Of a stretch of DNA of 64,000 bases, positions 18,781-30,879 are shown piece after piece (the first letter of the stretch is position 1; each line of letters begins with the position of its first letter). Where the stretch lies: positions 4,021,781-4,085,780 of the forward strand of contig OU696594.1 in the NCBI GenBank assembly GCA_916048095.2. Reading direction: 5' to 3'. A program made the position numbers and the translations under genes. The notes beneath the pieces were generated by a model. The model saw nothing but the letters and a program-made list of their open reading frames with translations, was not told the origin of the DNA and made no database searches. The stretch comes from Sacculina carcini. Taxonomy: Eukaryota > Arthropoda > Thecostraca > Sacculinidae.

Positions 18781-19279
18781 TTCTCACAGGACTTGAATCG
18801 ATATTTGCTTTCGTGCTTTCCGCATAAATGGAATTATATAATATACATTATTACCACTTGATATTATATTTTACTAAATGTTTAATACTAAATGAAATAC
18901 GAAATGTTTATGAAATACGTATATTTAACTTTACATTATAAAAAGAAAACGTTAAATGGAACCCTTCGACATCAAGTAAAATTACTTTATCGGTATATTC
19001 ACTTTATTGGTAAAATTACTTAAAGCCTTGGCGAATTCAGTGAAGTAATTGTAATTGTAATTGTAATTTATTGCCACCGCATCAAAAACACACACAAAAC
19101 ATGATAAAATACAGCAGCATAGTCTGTCAAGCCAAATTGTGGCTTCTCAACAGACAAATTAATACACTAATACTTCATACTGACGGGAGTAAAAATGTAC
19201 AACATCACATGGGACACATCGCACGATAGATCATGGTTACATTCAAATAAAGAGATACAAAAGAGACTTGAATATCTAG

Positions 19280-19375
19280 ACTTAAATATAATCACACACA
19301 CACACTCACACTCACAGGCACCAACACACACAAACACACACACACACGCACACAAACACACACACACACACATAA
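19280..19375. repeat. CA microsatellite in the LINE 3' UTR
   Basis: Interrupted (CA)n tract in two blocks. Confidence 0.9.
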
Positions 19376-19569
19376 AGGTAATGCAAATTCGACAATGGGT
19401 ATACAAATGATAACACAGAACAATAATACATCTCTTAGTTACAAGCATTAATGATTATTCTGATTAATTGGCCCGATGTGGACATCCATTGTGCACCACA
19501 ATGGATTTCCATTCATATATTTCAACACACAATGAAATGCAGAAGAAAACACGTATGAGACAATCGCAG

Positions 19570-20773
19570 TTAACATAAATATGGTGAGCATTGTTTGTCA
19601 AGAACATACTTTCGTATAACCTTTTTAAACTGGTGGGGGCTACTACAATTTACTAAATTTTTTATCTCAGTAGGTAAGCTATTGAACAATTCCGGTCCAT
19701 AACTCACAACGCACATTTTAAACAGTGTGGTCCTGAATTTCGGTAGTATCAAGTTCACGTTATTATTTCTAGTGTTACAAGCATGGTCATTTATTCGAAA
19801 AATAGAGTTATGTCCGATCAGTTTGTATATAAGCAGGATTGTGAAATATTTATGGATGGATGAGAACTTGAGAATGTTTTTTTGCCTGAATATGTCTTCT
19901 GTGGAATCAAATTTTTTTCTGTGAAAAAGACAACGTAAAAATTTTATCTGCGCAACATTAATTTGTGTTAAAAATGAACTATAGGTATTCGCCCAAATTG
20001 AGACGCAATAGGTCCAATGAGGGTAGAAAAGTGCATAGTAAACATACATTTTAGCCTCATGTGTAAAATTGTGCCGAACCCGATACATAATTCCCATTAT
20101 TTTTGCCAGTTTTGAACAAAGTTCACTTATATGAATATTCCAATTCAAGTTCTCATCAATGAAAACACCCAAAAATTTGGTACAATGACTTTGTTTCAAG
20201 TATACACCATCTAATAGAATTCTAGGGAAGTCGTGTTTTACGGACCGATTTTGAAATATTATATAGGATGTTTTTTTCAAATTTATCGTAAGGTCGTTGG
20301 CCTGGGTCCAGCTACATACATTCTTAAGTTCCATATACATTTTATGATGCAAACCTTTAACATTTTCGTCAGTTAACAATAGAGTTGTATCGTCTGCATA
20401 TATTGTGAATTTAATTACAGGGCTAGAGTAAACAATATCATTTATATATACCAAGAAAAGTATGGGCCCCAAAACAGATCCCTGTGGCACTCCCTTAGTA
20501 ATTTTCATGACAGAAGAGTAGCACTTGTTACAGTACACTCTCTGTGTACAGTCAGTTAAATAATTCTCAAAAAGTTTGTGAACTACACCCCTTATACCCA
20601 GATGTTCCAATTTATGTAATAATTTTGAATGGTTAATTCTATCAAATGCTTTTGAAAAATCTAAAAAAATACCAGCAGCAAGATGTTTTCTCTCTAAGCA
20701 TTCATAAACTCCATTGACAAAATCCAAAATAGCCGACTCTGTGGAGCAGCCAGATCTGAACCCAAATTGTTGT
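19570..20773 (-). CDS. LINE ORF2, reverse transcriptase and C-terminal part
   Basis: This 385-codon frame begins inside the RT (DFVNGVYECLERKHLAAGIF) and shows LDFSKAFDRINHSKLLHKL, GVPQGSVLGPILFLVYINDI and the catalytic IYADDTTLL box, followed by the thumb and C-terminal region typical of CR1-like elements (LGVFIDENLNW, WANTYSSF). It reverse-transcribes the element RNA at the nicked target. The upstream frame (20,728-20,773) still reads NKQQFGFRSGCSTESAIL in phase with this ORF. The split from the endonuclease ORF is therefore a single frame change in a poly-A run, not a true gene boundary. Confidence 0.9.
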
Positions 20774-22531
20774 TTATTTAAAAGTTCGTTTTTTTTCGAG
20801 GTATGAGACTAGTCTTGAGGACATAACTTTTTCGAAAACTTTATTAAGTGACGGAAGCATCGATATTGGTCTGTAGTTGTTCACTTCCCCTGCATCTCCT
20901 GATTTAAAAATAGGAATAACTTTTGCACATTTAAGTTCATTTGGATAATGCCCGGTGGAGAAGGATAAGTTAATGATATGAGCCAGTGGAGCGCTGATTA
21001 TATCTGCAGTAAATTTCAGTAGAATTGGAGGAATTTCATCGTAACCTGACGCATGACTGTCAAATGTGCTTAGAACAATTTTAATTTCTTGTTCATTGGT
21101 AGATTGTAAAAACATGGAAGAAGTTGGCCGTGTATGAAGGAATGTCTTGAAATCCAGACTATTTTGATTGTTTTGAGCACCCATATTCAAAAAGTGGTTA
21201 TTAAACACATCAGGAATATTTCGACAATTGTTGTGTAGTTCAATAGTTTTATCCCCATGATTTTTCCTCCCCAATAATGAGTTAATGATTTGCCACTGCT
21301 TTTTAGCATTGCCTTTGTTAGAACAAAATTTTTCTTTATAATAATTGTTTTTTGTAATTCTCATCAAGTTGGTTAAATTATTTCGATACCTCTTGTATTC
21401 TTCTTTATACATATTTGGCCACTTTTTAGAAAGTCTTAACAACCGATTTTTTTCTCTAATCTTAGTCTCGATTTCCGGAGTGATGTGGGGGCTCAATTCA
21501 CACTTCTTTTTCATTTTGATATTTTTGTAGGGAAAATGTTCCTCAAACAGATCAATGAAAGTGTAGTAGAACTTGTCGAAAGCACTTTCCGGACAATGCT
21601 CGTCAAATACTCCATACCAATTTACAGAAGCCAATTTTGTGTTGAATTCAGTCATTGAAATGTGATTAAAGGTTCTGAGTTTCAAAATTTGCTGTTTATT
21701 TCTCATTTGGTTTGTTCTGAATTGAGAAATCGTAGGAAAATGATCAGATATGTCTGTTTCAATGATATAGTTTGCTTCGTTCATGTTAATTTCAGTAGAC
21801 CAAATGTGATCGATCAGAGTGGCCGATGAGTCGGTCACTCTTGTCGGTCTGTTTATCAAGCTATGGAACGAGAAAGAGTACATGAGGTTGACAAATTGTT
21901 TGACATTTTCAGTCCTGTCTAACAAATTTAGATTAAAGTCCCCAAAGATGGATATGCTTTTATATTTGTTGACTCTTAGTGATTCAAGTGTGTTTTCCAA
22001 TATTTCGAGGAATTCAGTAAAATTGCTATTCGGTGGTCTGTATACACAAATATTAATGATTTTATTTTGGCCAGCTACAATTTCTGTACACAAAGTTTCT
22101 ACACAATCTGACTTAACCGTAAACTCATCAATTACCCTGGATGAATATCTTTCATCGATATAAATTACCACTCCACCTCCGTAAACGTTTCTACAGTTAG
22201 AAAACATATTATATCCCGGTATTTTATAAAGTTGACAGTGGTCAGGATTTAATCTAACTTCAGTTAACCCCATAATATTAAATTTATATATGTTATTGTA
22301 AACTACTTCATCAACAAAAGTTTTTAAATTTTTAGGTATGGATCTTATATTAAAGCTGATGATATTGAATGCTATGTCAAGTGTGCTGGTCAGGTCAGTC
22401 ACATTACTGATATAATCAGTTTTTACATTGTCAGCTGGGTCAAGACGTTCATTACTCAGAGAGTTATATGTGTCTATAAAATGATCGTCCTTGAAATATA
22501 GAGAACGGTAATTTGACAAGATATCAATCAT
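20774..22531 (-). CDS. LINE ORF2, endonuclease and start of RT
   Basis: This 585-codon frame starts MIDILSNYRSLYFKDDHFID. It contains an AP-type endonuclease (FNIISFNIRSIPKN near residue 60; GLTEVRLNPDHC, GGGVVIYID, FGDFNLNLLDR, and a TDISDHFPT motif with the catalytic Asp-His). A linker follows (KKQWQIINSLLGRKNHG), then the first RT block (GYDEIPPILLKF, CAKVIPIFKSGD, NYRPISMLPSLNKVFEKVM). It ends prematurely at SYLEKKRTFK because of the A8 frameshift. All endonuclease residues I can place look intact. The enzyme nicks target DNA to prime reverse transcription. Confidence 0.9.
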   Translation of the reverse strand: MIDILSNYRSLYFKDDHFIDTYNSLSNERLDPADNVKTDYISNVTDLTSTLDIAFNIISFNIRSIPKNLKTFVDEVVYNNIYKFNIMGLTEVRLNPDHCQLYKIPGYNMFSNCRNVYGGGVVIYIDERYSSRVIDEFTVKSDCVETLCTEIVAGQNKIINICVYRPPNSNFTEFLEILENTLESLRVNKYKSISIFGDFNLNLLDRTENVKQFVNLMYSFSFHSLINRPTRVTDSSATLIDHIWSTEINMNEANYIIETDISDHFPTISQFRTNQMRNKQQILKLRTFNHISMTEFNTKLASVNWYGVFDEHCPESAFDKFYYTFIDLFEEHFPYKNIKMKKKCELSPHITPEIETKIREKNRLLRLSKKWPNMYKEEYKRYRNNLTNLMRITKNNYYKEKFCSNKGNAKKQWQIINSLLGRKNHGDKTIELHNNCRNIPDVFNNHFLNMGAQNNQNSLDFKTFLHTRPTSSMFLQSTNEQEIKIVLSTFDSHASGYDEIPPILLKFTADIISAPLAHIINLSFSTGHYPNELKCAKVIPIFKSGDAGEVNNYRPISMLPSLNKVFEKVMSSRLVSYLEKKRTFK

Positions 22532-22573
22532 AGTAGTAATCTAGTTTACAAATACTAATAAAGACTGAAAATT

Positions 22574-23386
22574 TCACTTGGCATTCGGAGTGTCCTTCCT
22601 GCGCTGACCTCTTGACCTCAGCTGTGCCGTGGCCATTGCAGCTGCAGACTCCTCCTCGGTAGTCTGTTGTTGCACCATAGACGCGTGCTGCGTCATCGGC
22701 TCCACTGATTGCTGCCTCCTTTCTTTGATTATCAGTCTTGCCCCTCTAAAGTACGCAATTTTACCCTCTCTCTTGGCTTGCTGCAAAAGAGGGAGATGGG
22801 CTTTCTTCTTCTCTCTCGATGCCGCACAGAGGTCCTCGTTCACATAAATATTTGATCCTTTCAACTTGTGGGCGTTCCGCATCACCGTCTCCCTGTCAGC
22901 CACCGTCTGAAACTTCACCAGCACCGGTCTTGACCTTTGGCCGCCAAGCCTACCCACTCGATGAGCCATGTCGATTTTCGTTGTGGGAATTTGCAGTTTG
23001 TCCTTTATGATCTGCTCGACTTTTGACTCCGTCTCTGCTCTCTCTTCCTTGACGTCGTCTGTGATTCCATCAAATAGAACATTTTGACGTCTGGATAGGT
23101 CTTCTTCCTGATCCTGCCGCTCCTCCAGCTGTTTCAGTCTGACCTCGTACTGGGAGATTTTGCGATTCATGTCTCTCTCTCTGCTTTCACTCTCGCGCTT
23201 GTCTTTTTCTAGGTCATCAACTTTGGCCTGAGTGAACTCCAGGCTTTTTTGCAGCTCGCTCACCTGATCAGCAAGCTTGTCGTTTCTAGCAGAAATGTTC
23301 GAGGTGAAAAGCTCAATCACTGCCTTGAACGTTGCCGTTTGTGTTTCAAGCATCAGCTTTAACTGCTCATTTGTAACAGGCGACAT
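22574..23386 (-). CDS. LINE ORF1, coiled-coil RNA-binding protein
   Basis: I choose the Met at 23,384-23,386 (MSPVTNEQLKLMLETQTATF), giving 270 aa; the open frame extends 40 codons further 5'. Residues about 25-115 form a charged heptad-rich coiled coil (KLADQVSELQKSLEF ... YEVRLKQLEERQDQE). Then come RRQNVLFDGITDD and an RRM-like domain (KIDMAHRVGRLGGQRSRPVL, VKFQTVADRETVMRNAHKLK, NIYVNEDLC), and a basic tail. This is the L1-ORF1-type arrangement used to coat the element RNA. The frame is intact and ends 42 bp before ORF2. Confidence 0.85.
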   Translation of the reverse strand: MSPVTNEQLKLMLETQTATFKAVIELFTSNISARNDKLADQVSELQKSLEFTQAKVDDLEKDKRESESRERDMNRKISQYEVRLKQLEERQDQEEDLSRRQNVLFDGITDDVKEERAETESKVEQIIKDKLQIPTTKIDMAHRVGRLGGQRSRPVLVKFQTVADRETVMRNAHKLKGSNIYVNEDLCAASREKKKAHLPLLQQAKREGKIAYFRGARLIIKERRQQSVEPMTQHASMVQQQTTEEESAAAMATAQLRSRGQRRKDTPNAK

Positions 23387-23509
23387 GGTCACAATCAAAT
23401 CACGACAGGACACAACCGCACAGTATGAATCACAAATCACAAGTAAAGTGAAGTGGTTGTATATGCATATGATAATATGGCGCGGCTGAAGCAAATACAA
23501 ACACAATGA

Positions 23510-24030
23510 TGAGGTTTCTGCGTCATGTTCATACAGTCATAATACGCGAGTAAAATATGAACTCTTTCAGATACCGGGTTCCATGGAAATAGTCAATGAG
23601 TTCGCATGTCATTAGCCTATTATTTCTCACAAGCATGTACTTTCTCACTCGGTTTTATTGTGCTCCTCCCACCCGATTTCTGGAATTGTGCTCAAACAAA
23701 TAAATATTGTTGTTATGGCAGTTGGTCATCTACCCCGATGTTAACACAAGCTAAAACGATAATAGACACAGAAATGTATTAATGTCGTCGAGATCAATAT
23801 ACATCAAAATACATACACACACACCGAGAGTCAAACACACAAATATACATGAATACAAATGTTTAGATATTGTAGGCAAGCCATATCTATCGCATACATG
23901 CACACACACATACACACACAGTTATGCATATAGTTATTCCTCACGTGGAATAACTAGTGACGATATATATAATAATAAATAATATTTCATATTCCATAAA
24001 TAATAATATGGAAGCACGGGTGACGTAGTG
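23510..24030. other. Non-coding spacer with CA/ATA tracts
   Basis: No credible ORF. It contains CACACA blocks at about 23,814-23,840 and 23,900-23,920 and an AT-rich stretch near 23,960-24,005. Confidence 0.6.
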
Positions 24031-24048
24031 GCAATTGAACTGTCTCAG

Positions 24049-24840
24049 TCACCCATACTTCCTTATTTTTAACATCCAAAATTTATCCACTAAGACGAAA
24101 TTAAAAAAAAATAAACGAAAATAAAACATTAAATATGAGGAATAACTATATGCATAACTAATAATCCTTCTGTAGAACTTTTTTTTAATAATAACTCTAA
24201 ATTGACGAGTTTCGTTTGGCAGATCAGAAGGATGTTTAACTACTGGTGATGGCAATATGTTCCAGACTATTGGAGCACTTACAAAGAGTGAATTCGTTTC
24301 GAAATTGTGAGAAAATATGGGCTGGGTAAGAGGCTGTATATTCCTTGTATTTGCTTTTTTGATTTGTAATATGTATTGTTCTGGATCGATGGCGCTGATT
24401 TGCACTGCAAGAACTGATAGAAACTGTTAATGAACTGTTGGAAAAATGTGATACTTAACTAAATCGTCAAATTTGTAGATATTTAGTGACCGAAAGATGG
24501 GAGAGGCGTGGGCCAGAAGATGAGAAATCGAAATTACACTGATTACACTGATTTTTGAACAACCCTCAGCCGATCAAATGACGTTGAATGCCCCAAGCCC
24601 CAAATGCATAGTGAATTGACAGTATGAAAGATGTGGTAACGCCAGTGCGTTATAAAGTAAAAGGGGAGCATAAGTTGGAAAAATAGTTTCAACTTGGGAG
24701 ATCATACCAATGCTCCTGGATACAATTTTGGAAACGTTGGCTTTATGAGAAGACAATTTGAAGTCTTCATCGATAATAACGCCCAAATATTTGACTGAGT
24801 TGCAGCGTGCTATTTCAGGGGAATTTATCTAAATTTTCAT
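24049..24840 (-). pseudogene. LINE reverse transcriptase C-terminal fragment
   Basis: The minus strand shows LGVIIDEDFKLSSHKANVSK and LLLYNALALPHLSYC at 24,600-24,786. After breaks, QPIFSHNFETNSLFVSAPIV and WNILPSPV follow at 24,250-24,350. This is the usual C-terminal sequence of CR1/Jockey-type RTs. No palm motifs remain. It is a different family from the 19-23.5 kb element. Confidence 0.7.
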
Positions 24841-26730
24841 GAGAGGATGTTGTGGCCTATGTACGCCTATGTTGGCTTGTGTATATCTTTGATATCGTTC
24901 ATTTGTGTATTTATATATGTGTGTGTGTGTGTTCACGTTTATTTCTAATTTCGTGCACTTGTGCAACTCTGCAACGCCTTGTGCAATCCTGTTGCAAGCT
25001 AGGATCATATTGTTGCTGATGGAATGTACGAGCGTGATCAATAGGACTTGCGATTGGTCGTTTCTTGTGGCGTGCAACATTCTCTTTTATCTAACTCCTT
25101 GTTCTGTGTGTGGTGAATAAATGTTTCAGTCTGTCTACCAGAGTTTTAATAATGTTAGAATTGGAGCTAGGGATCTTATGCACCGGGTACGTTTGGTACC
25201 GCTTCAGTCGCGGCTCTCTTTCTCTTAATCAACAAACTCAGCGTAATTAACCCAACCTTATCTAACCTAATGAAGAAAATGAAAGCTAGCCAGTACTCAA
25301 GCGAGGTCAAACATACCCGGGGTGTTGCATCCTGGTTACCTTAGAATTGACCTCACCTTATTGATACTAGTCCCTCAGTGACATAGCGATTGCCCTGTTA
25401 AAATTACTACAAATTATGTTGACTTAGGCAATGAGCGGCAGTCGCAGCATTCACGTTATCTAAAAACGAAGATAACTAGTGATACTCCGGTATATCTACG
25501 CGTCAGTTGATGTCCAGTATGTCCAGTGTCGAACTTGCACAAGCGAGCGACACACAAGTGAAGTATTGTATGGTGAGGTCGGCTCAGTACTGCTGTCGAG
25601 TGTTTATCTGCATTGATGGTTCACGCAGGTTTCGTCTGGCGAACTCGGCGTCAATACACGAAGCGGATTACTTTATCACATTTCAAAACTCCTCTCATAA
25701 TTAAATGTGATTAATTTAACAGAAAACAACACCAAACGCAGCACACCAAATACACAGCCTCGTGCGAACACGTGCTACTGCTTGCAGTTTTCCCCGAATA
25801 TAAGAAGTTCAATTTTGAGTGGAATTGTATTGTATAGGATCAGCCAACTGGTCGATGAGCCACAACTAGTTTGAGTCACAAGGAGAGCGTCTTGAAAACA
25901 ATAGATGCTCTGTCAGAATAGCTGGTGTTGTGGCGTTTAGCTAGCCACGAAATTAAACATGTTCACAGTGCGAGTTCTTTGGACCGACTGTATTCGTGCA
26001 TACAAGAGACTAGCAAGTCGAACAAACACAACACGACACACAGCTGCACAGGACACTGCGCTTCTGACAGGTACCGTCATGTGACGCGAGACGCAGTTAC
26101 ACGTGGCGCACCAGTTTCTTAAAAAGGTCAAATTATCTTGAAGAGAGGTGTTTCTCTGTTCTACCTCAAAATGTAGTTATAATGCTCCCTTCACACTAGG
26201 CAGCTATACCATTTGCATTTTGATTTGCTCCATTTGCATTTTGATTTAATCCAAGTGCGTTATTCATACATAAACATCAACATTCAAAATGTTTTGCATA
26301 TTTTCTACATAATCAATTAATTTATCAGTTATCGGGATCATTTTATGAATGCTTCATTCAAGTTTAACTTATTCTACATTCAATAGTCTATAATACATTG
26401 TTTAGTATTCTGCTAATATTTGTACTGATTTTTACAATATACGGATTTTCCATATACTTTATTATATATTATTTTTGGAAAATTGTTATGAAAAATATTC
26501 ATCATTACAGACATTCACACACTACTGCACAAACATTCATCAATGAATGTGATGCATAACTCCTAGAATTTATTCGATAATAGGATAATTGTTAGGTAAG
26601 GTAACGTAATGTGTATTTATAAAGCGCAAATATTCGCACACAGTTTCAGATGAACTGCAGATATTGAACACGAACGAACGTATATTTACTATAGCGCCTG
26701 TAAAACACTGGAGCGCATAACTTCAAGATG
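24840..26730. other. No supported gene
   Basis: Only short, unconvincing open frames. There is a TG run (24,916-24,932), a small CCATTTGCATTTTGATTT duplication near 26,210-26,250, and an AT-rich stretch from 26,270 to 26,600. No mobile element ends recognised. Confidence 0.5.
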
Positions 26731-26739
26731 AACAACAAA

Positions 26740-26880
26740 GCGTAAGTACATGTATACATATACATACATACACAAACATGCACTTATAAATATACACACA
26801 TACACAAACATGCACTTATACATATACATACACAAACATGCACTTATACATATACATACACAAACATGCACTTATACTGT
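26740..26880. repeat. Minisatellite (ACACAAACATGCACTTATA unit)
   Basis: Four irregular units of roughly 30-36 bp containing CACAAACATGCACTTATA. It keeps a spurious repetitive frame open on both strands. Confidence 0.85.
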
Positions 26881-26889
26881 AGTAGAAAA

Positions 26890-27240
26890 AGTAAGAGAAA
26901 TTTATCGCCACACTGCAATCCAACCACAACACAATTCAACCGCAATACCACACCACCGACACCATCACACCCACACAGGGACATCAACACACTGACGCTC
27001 ACACGCGAATCGAACTGGCCACTCGAACTAGCCAGTGGTCTCCAACATTATACACACAATAACAAGGGTCATCAAGGTCAAGTCTAAGCCCACACGCACT
27101 CAGTCAAACGCATACACAAGGCAACGCATACACAAACGCACACACGCACACATGCATGCTCACTCGCAAGTATACTCAAACAATGACAATCGCACACACA
27201 AATACACCTCCTCCTGATTCTCAAGAATCATGACAAAAAT
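26890..27240. other. Non-coding CA-rich tract
   Basis: Sequence dominated by ACACGCAC and CACACA words from about 26,925 to 27,210, with no credible gene. Confidence 0.5.
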
Positions 27241-27257
27241 GTTCACCAAGCCTTGTC

Positions 27258-28080
27258 TCAAGTCTCATAGTCACTCAGCCACGCAGGTGGCCTACTCTCA
27301 CGGCCGGATCTTCTCGGGACTATATCATCGGCCGGTACTCCGCCACTGCCGTGCTCGGGCTCCGCTGATTCATTCGACTGCGAAGGTAAGTTGCTGCTCA
27401 CTGCTGCTGGCGTAACAGGTACGTATATGGGATAATCATCTTCGCTGTGCTGAGCTGAACATCGTCCTTGTTTATTCTCAGTATTGTCTTCACGAACATC
27501 ATATTGACAACGACGTAATCTCAAATCTCGCACGTGACGAGTCACACCGTCCACTTCTACCGCCTGCTCTGAGACAATCGCAGTCACCTTGGCGGGTGTA
27601 TATTGACTCGTGCAGCGTGCTCCTGGTGGTTTCACCCACACAGTATCACCAACACTGAAGCGACAAGTGAACCCGGGCGCGCTTGCTTCTGGTTCTCGAT
27701 CAATTTGCCTCACTCTCGGAGAATATCCGTAAATGATGTTAGCCGGGGCCGTTGCAGAAGTAACGTCGTCCTTTGGCGTGACGTTATGTAGATAGCTTCC
27801 GGCACGGAACACTGTTTTCTCGCAGCAATCGTTTTGATGCTGCGGTGGCACCGTTCTACAATACCGTTCCCGGACGGCACGTAAGCGCATCGGTATCGAA
27901 TCTTGACGCACCATTTTGCAGCAAAGGCAGATAATTCTCGGCTTCGAAAGACTGTGCCATTGTCAGAAAGAACTTCCTCTGGTGCACCTCGTTCAAAGAA
28001 AACTCGCTCGAGCTCTCGAACAACATGGGACGCTGATTCCGTAGGTAATTGACGCCACAACACGAACTTTGACGGGCCTC
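27258..28080 (-). pseudogene. Ty3/Gypsy-type integrase fragment
   Basis: The minus strand, 28,063 downward, reads LERVFFERGAPEEVLSDNGT, FAAKWCVKIRYRCAYVPSGN and GIVERCHRSIKTIAARK: the D and E region of a retroviral-type integrase core (DNGT Asp and GxVER Glu). A frame change near 27,800 leads to the C-terminal DNA-binding part (SVGDTVWVKPPGARCTSQYT, ARVTAI-like strand, RHVRDLRLR) and a Pro-rich end (RRSGRESRPPAWLSDYE). The first catalytic Asp, RT and LTRs are absent. The 5' end is cut by the satellite field at about 28,080. Confidence 0.8.
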
Positions 28081-28599
28081 ATATTTAAAGCTGCCCGTCG
28101 TGCGGAATAATTCAGAACTCAAACACGAAACAAACACAAAGACAATTGATAAAAAACGACCAATAGAAAAATTTAAATTTGTAAATTCTTGTTTTAATTA
28201 TTGACGATGTTTTTTCCCTCAACAGTGCTCAAGTTCACACCCATCCTTCGTGTGTAGTAATTCAGAAGTGTAACACTATCAAAACAATGTAACTTTCTTT
28301 CATCTTTATAATTCCAGATTAATGCTTCCGCTAAAACAGCAGATGCATATAGCTGGCATTGCATGATGTTACAACCCGTATCCTTATGCAACTTGAAATT
28401 GAACCAATTAAATTACACAGTAAAATTCAGTAGTTTACTTTGTTCCCAGTAGCATTTTACCCGCCCGTCGTGCGGAACGATTCATGTGTAAATATTACGG
28501 ACAATAAAGCCTTTATATTCAGTATAGTGTAGCATTAATTAAGCTGTACGCAATAAAACCACACCATCCATGCTTGGAGCTAATATGATACATTCTTAA

Positions 28600-30150
28600 T
28601 TGTGATTGGGCTTCAGTGAAATTTTATCGGTGTATATTCCTGTGAAATCGTAAGTGCGCATAATAGCTGTCAAATTGGCAATATGTCCCTTTGACTTTAC
28701 ACCGCCGTAACTTCCTTCAGATACACTTTGGAAAATTAAAAATTATACCGTATTGTAGAAAACAAAATTTCTAGCACGATGGTATAATTTATTTTAATGT
28801 GTAGCAAATAGTTACTGAGAAATAGTAGAAAAAAGAATTAATTTTACTCGCCCGGTGTTCAAGTGTAATTTTGGATGTATTTGAGAATTTTGCCCATTTT
28901 ACACGTATTTTGTATCATTTGTGGGTATAAATTATAGCTTATCTTGTAGAACACAAAATTCTCTACAGATTAGTATATTCCTGTGTAATCGCAAGTGCGT
29001 AAATTGTGATTGGACTTCAGTGAAATTAAATCAGTGTATATTCATGTGTAATCGCAAGTGCGCATAATAGCTGTCAAATTGGCAATATGTCCCTTTGACT
29101 TTACACCGCCGTAACTTCCTTCAGATACACTTTGGAAAATTAAAAATTATACCGTATTGTAGAAAACAAAATTTCTAGCACGATGGTATAATTTATTTTA
29201 ATGTGTAGCAAATAGTTACTGAGAAATAGTAGAAAAAAGAATTAATTTTACTCGCCCGGTGTTCAAGTGTAATTTTGGATGTATTTGAGAATTTTGCCCA
29301 TTTTACACGTATTTTGTATCATTTGTGGGTATAAATTATAGCTTATCTTGTAGAACACAAAATTCTCTACAGATTAGTATATTCCTGTGTAATCGCAAGT
29401 GCGTAAATTGTGATTGGACTTCAGTGAAATTAAATCAGTGTATATTCATGTGTAATCGCAAGTGCGCATAATAGCTGTCAAATTGGCAATATGTCCCTTT
29501 GACTTTACACCGCCGTAACTTCCTTCAGATACACTTTGGAAAATTAAAAATTATACCGTATTGTAGAAAACAAGATTTCTAGCACGATGGTATAATTTAT
29601 TTTAATGTGTAGCAAATAGTTACTGAGAAATAGTAGAAAAAAGAATTAATTTTACTCGCCCGGTGTTCAAGTGTAATTTTGGATGTATTTGAGAATTTTG
29701 CCAATTTTACACGTTTTTTGTATCATTTGTGGGTATAAATTATAGCTTATCTTGTAGAACACAAAATTCTCTACAGATTAGTATATTCCTGTGTAATCGC
29801 AAGTGCGTAAATTGTGATTGGACTTCAGTGAAATTAAATCAGTGTATATTCATGTGTAATCGCAAGTGCGCATAATAGCTGTCAAATTGGCAATATGTCC
29901 CTTTGACTTTACACCGCCGTAACTTCCTTCAGATACACTTTGGAAAATTAAAAATTATACCGTATTGTAGAAAACAAGATTTCTAGCACGATGGTATAAT
30001 TTATTTTAATGTGTAGCAAATAGTTACTGAGAAATAGTAGAAAAAAGAATTAATTTTACTCGCCCGGTGTTCAAGTGTAATTTTGGATGTATTTGAGAAT
30101 TTTGCCAATTTTACACGTTTTTTGTATCATTTGTGGGTATAAATTATAAC
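28600..30150. repeat. 404-bp satellite array, about 4 copies (unit 1)
   Basis: The landmark ATATGTCCCTTTGAC begins at 28,681, 29,085, 29,489 and 29,893, an exact 404-bp spacing. Copies are nearly identical. Each contains two related halves with the core TTGTAGAA-ACAAAATT. Beyond 30,150 the array decays into diverged monomers of about 190 bp with the same core (near 30,160, 30,350, 30,550 and 30,730). Confidence 0.95.
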
Positions 30151-30879
30151 TTTTCTTGTAGAACACAAAATTATCTACACAATAGTATAATTTTTATAGC
30201 TGTACCATTGCTGGTTTATGAGGAATAGATAGCGGAATATTGACCAAAATATTCACGTTTCTTGTGCTAATTGTGCCTTTTTGCCTTTTTGTCATTTACA
30301 CTTCACACCGCCGTAACTTTTTTTTAATACACTTTGGAAAATTAAAAATTATACCGTGTTGTAGCAAACAAAATTCCCAGCATGATGGTATTATTTATTT
30401 AGATGTGTGATAATTAGTTTTTGAGAAATAGAGAAAAAAGTATAGAAAATCGGACGCGTGGAGTTTAAATAATATTTTGAATGTAGATTGATTTTTTTCC
30501 ATTTTACATGTTTAATATTTAATTTTTGGGTATAAATTATAATTCGTTGAGTAGAACAGAAAATTTTCTACACAGTGGTATAATTTGTATAGTTGTACCA
30601 TTGGTGGTTTAGGAGGAGGAGTCTTCAGAAAATTGACCAAAATTTTCGCATTTTTCAGGGTTCATTTTGTCTTTTCACCGCTATAACTTTTTTTGATTTC
30701 ATTTTTGAAATTTAAAATTTAATCTAAAGTGTAGACAAAAAAATTTCCAACGTGATGGTATAAATTGTTAGCAGGTAGGCCAAGTGGTGGCCAAATAATA
30801 GCTGATAGAAAATGGACCAAGGAGGGTTGAACAGACACACAGACACACACACAGAGGATCTCTTTTATATATATACTAG

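Larger units (their letters stand above)
19044..23506 (-). mobile_element. Non-LTR retrotransposon (LINE), nearly full length
   Basis: Read on the minus strand: ORF1 (23,386 to 22,574), a 42-bp gap, then ORF2 with endonuclease and reverse transcriptase (22,531 to 19,570), a 0.5-kb 3' UTR with a CA repeat, and a terminal (TTACAA)n tail at 19,044-19,069. The two-ORF layout, an apurinic-type endonuclease before the RT and a microsatellite tail fit the CR1/Jockey/L2 group of LINEs. The only obvious lesion is a frameshift in a run of eight A at about 20,790. The 5' end is not defined. Confidence 0.85.
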
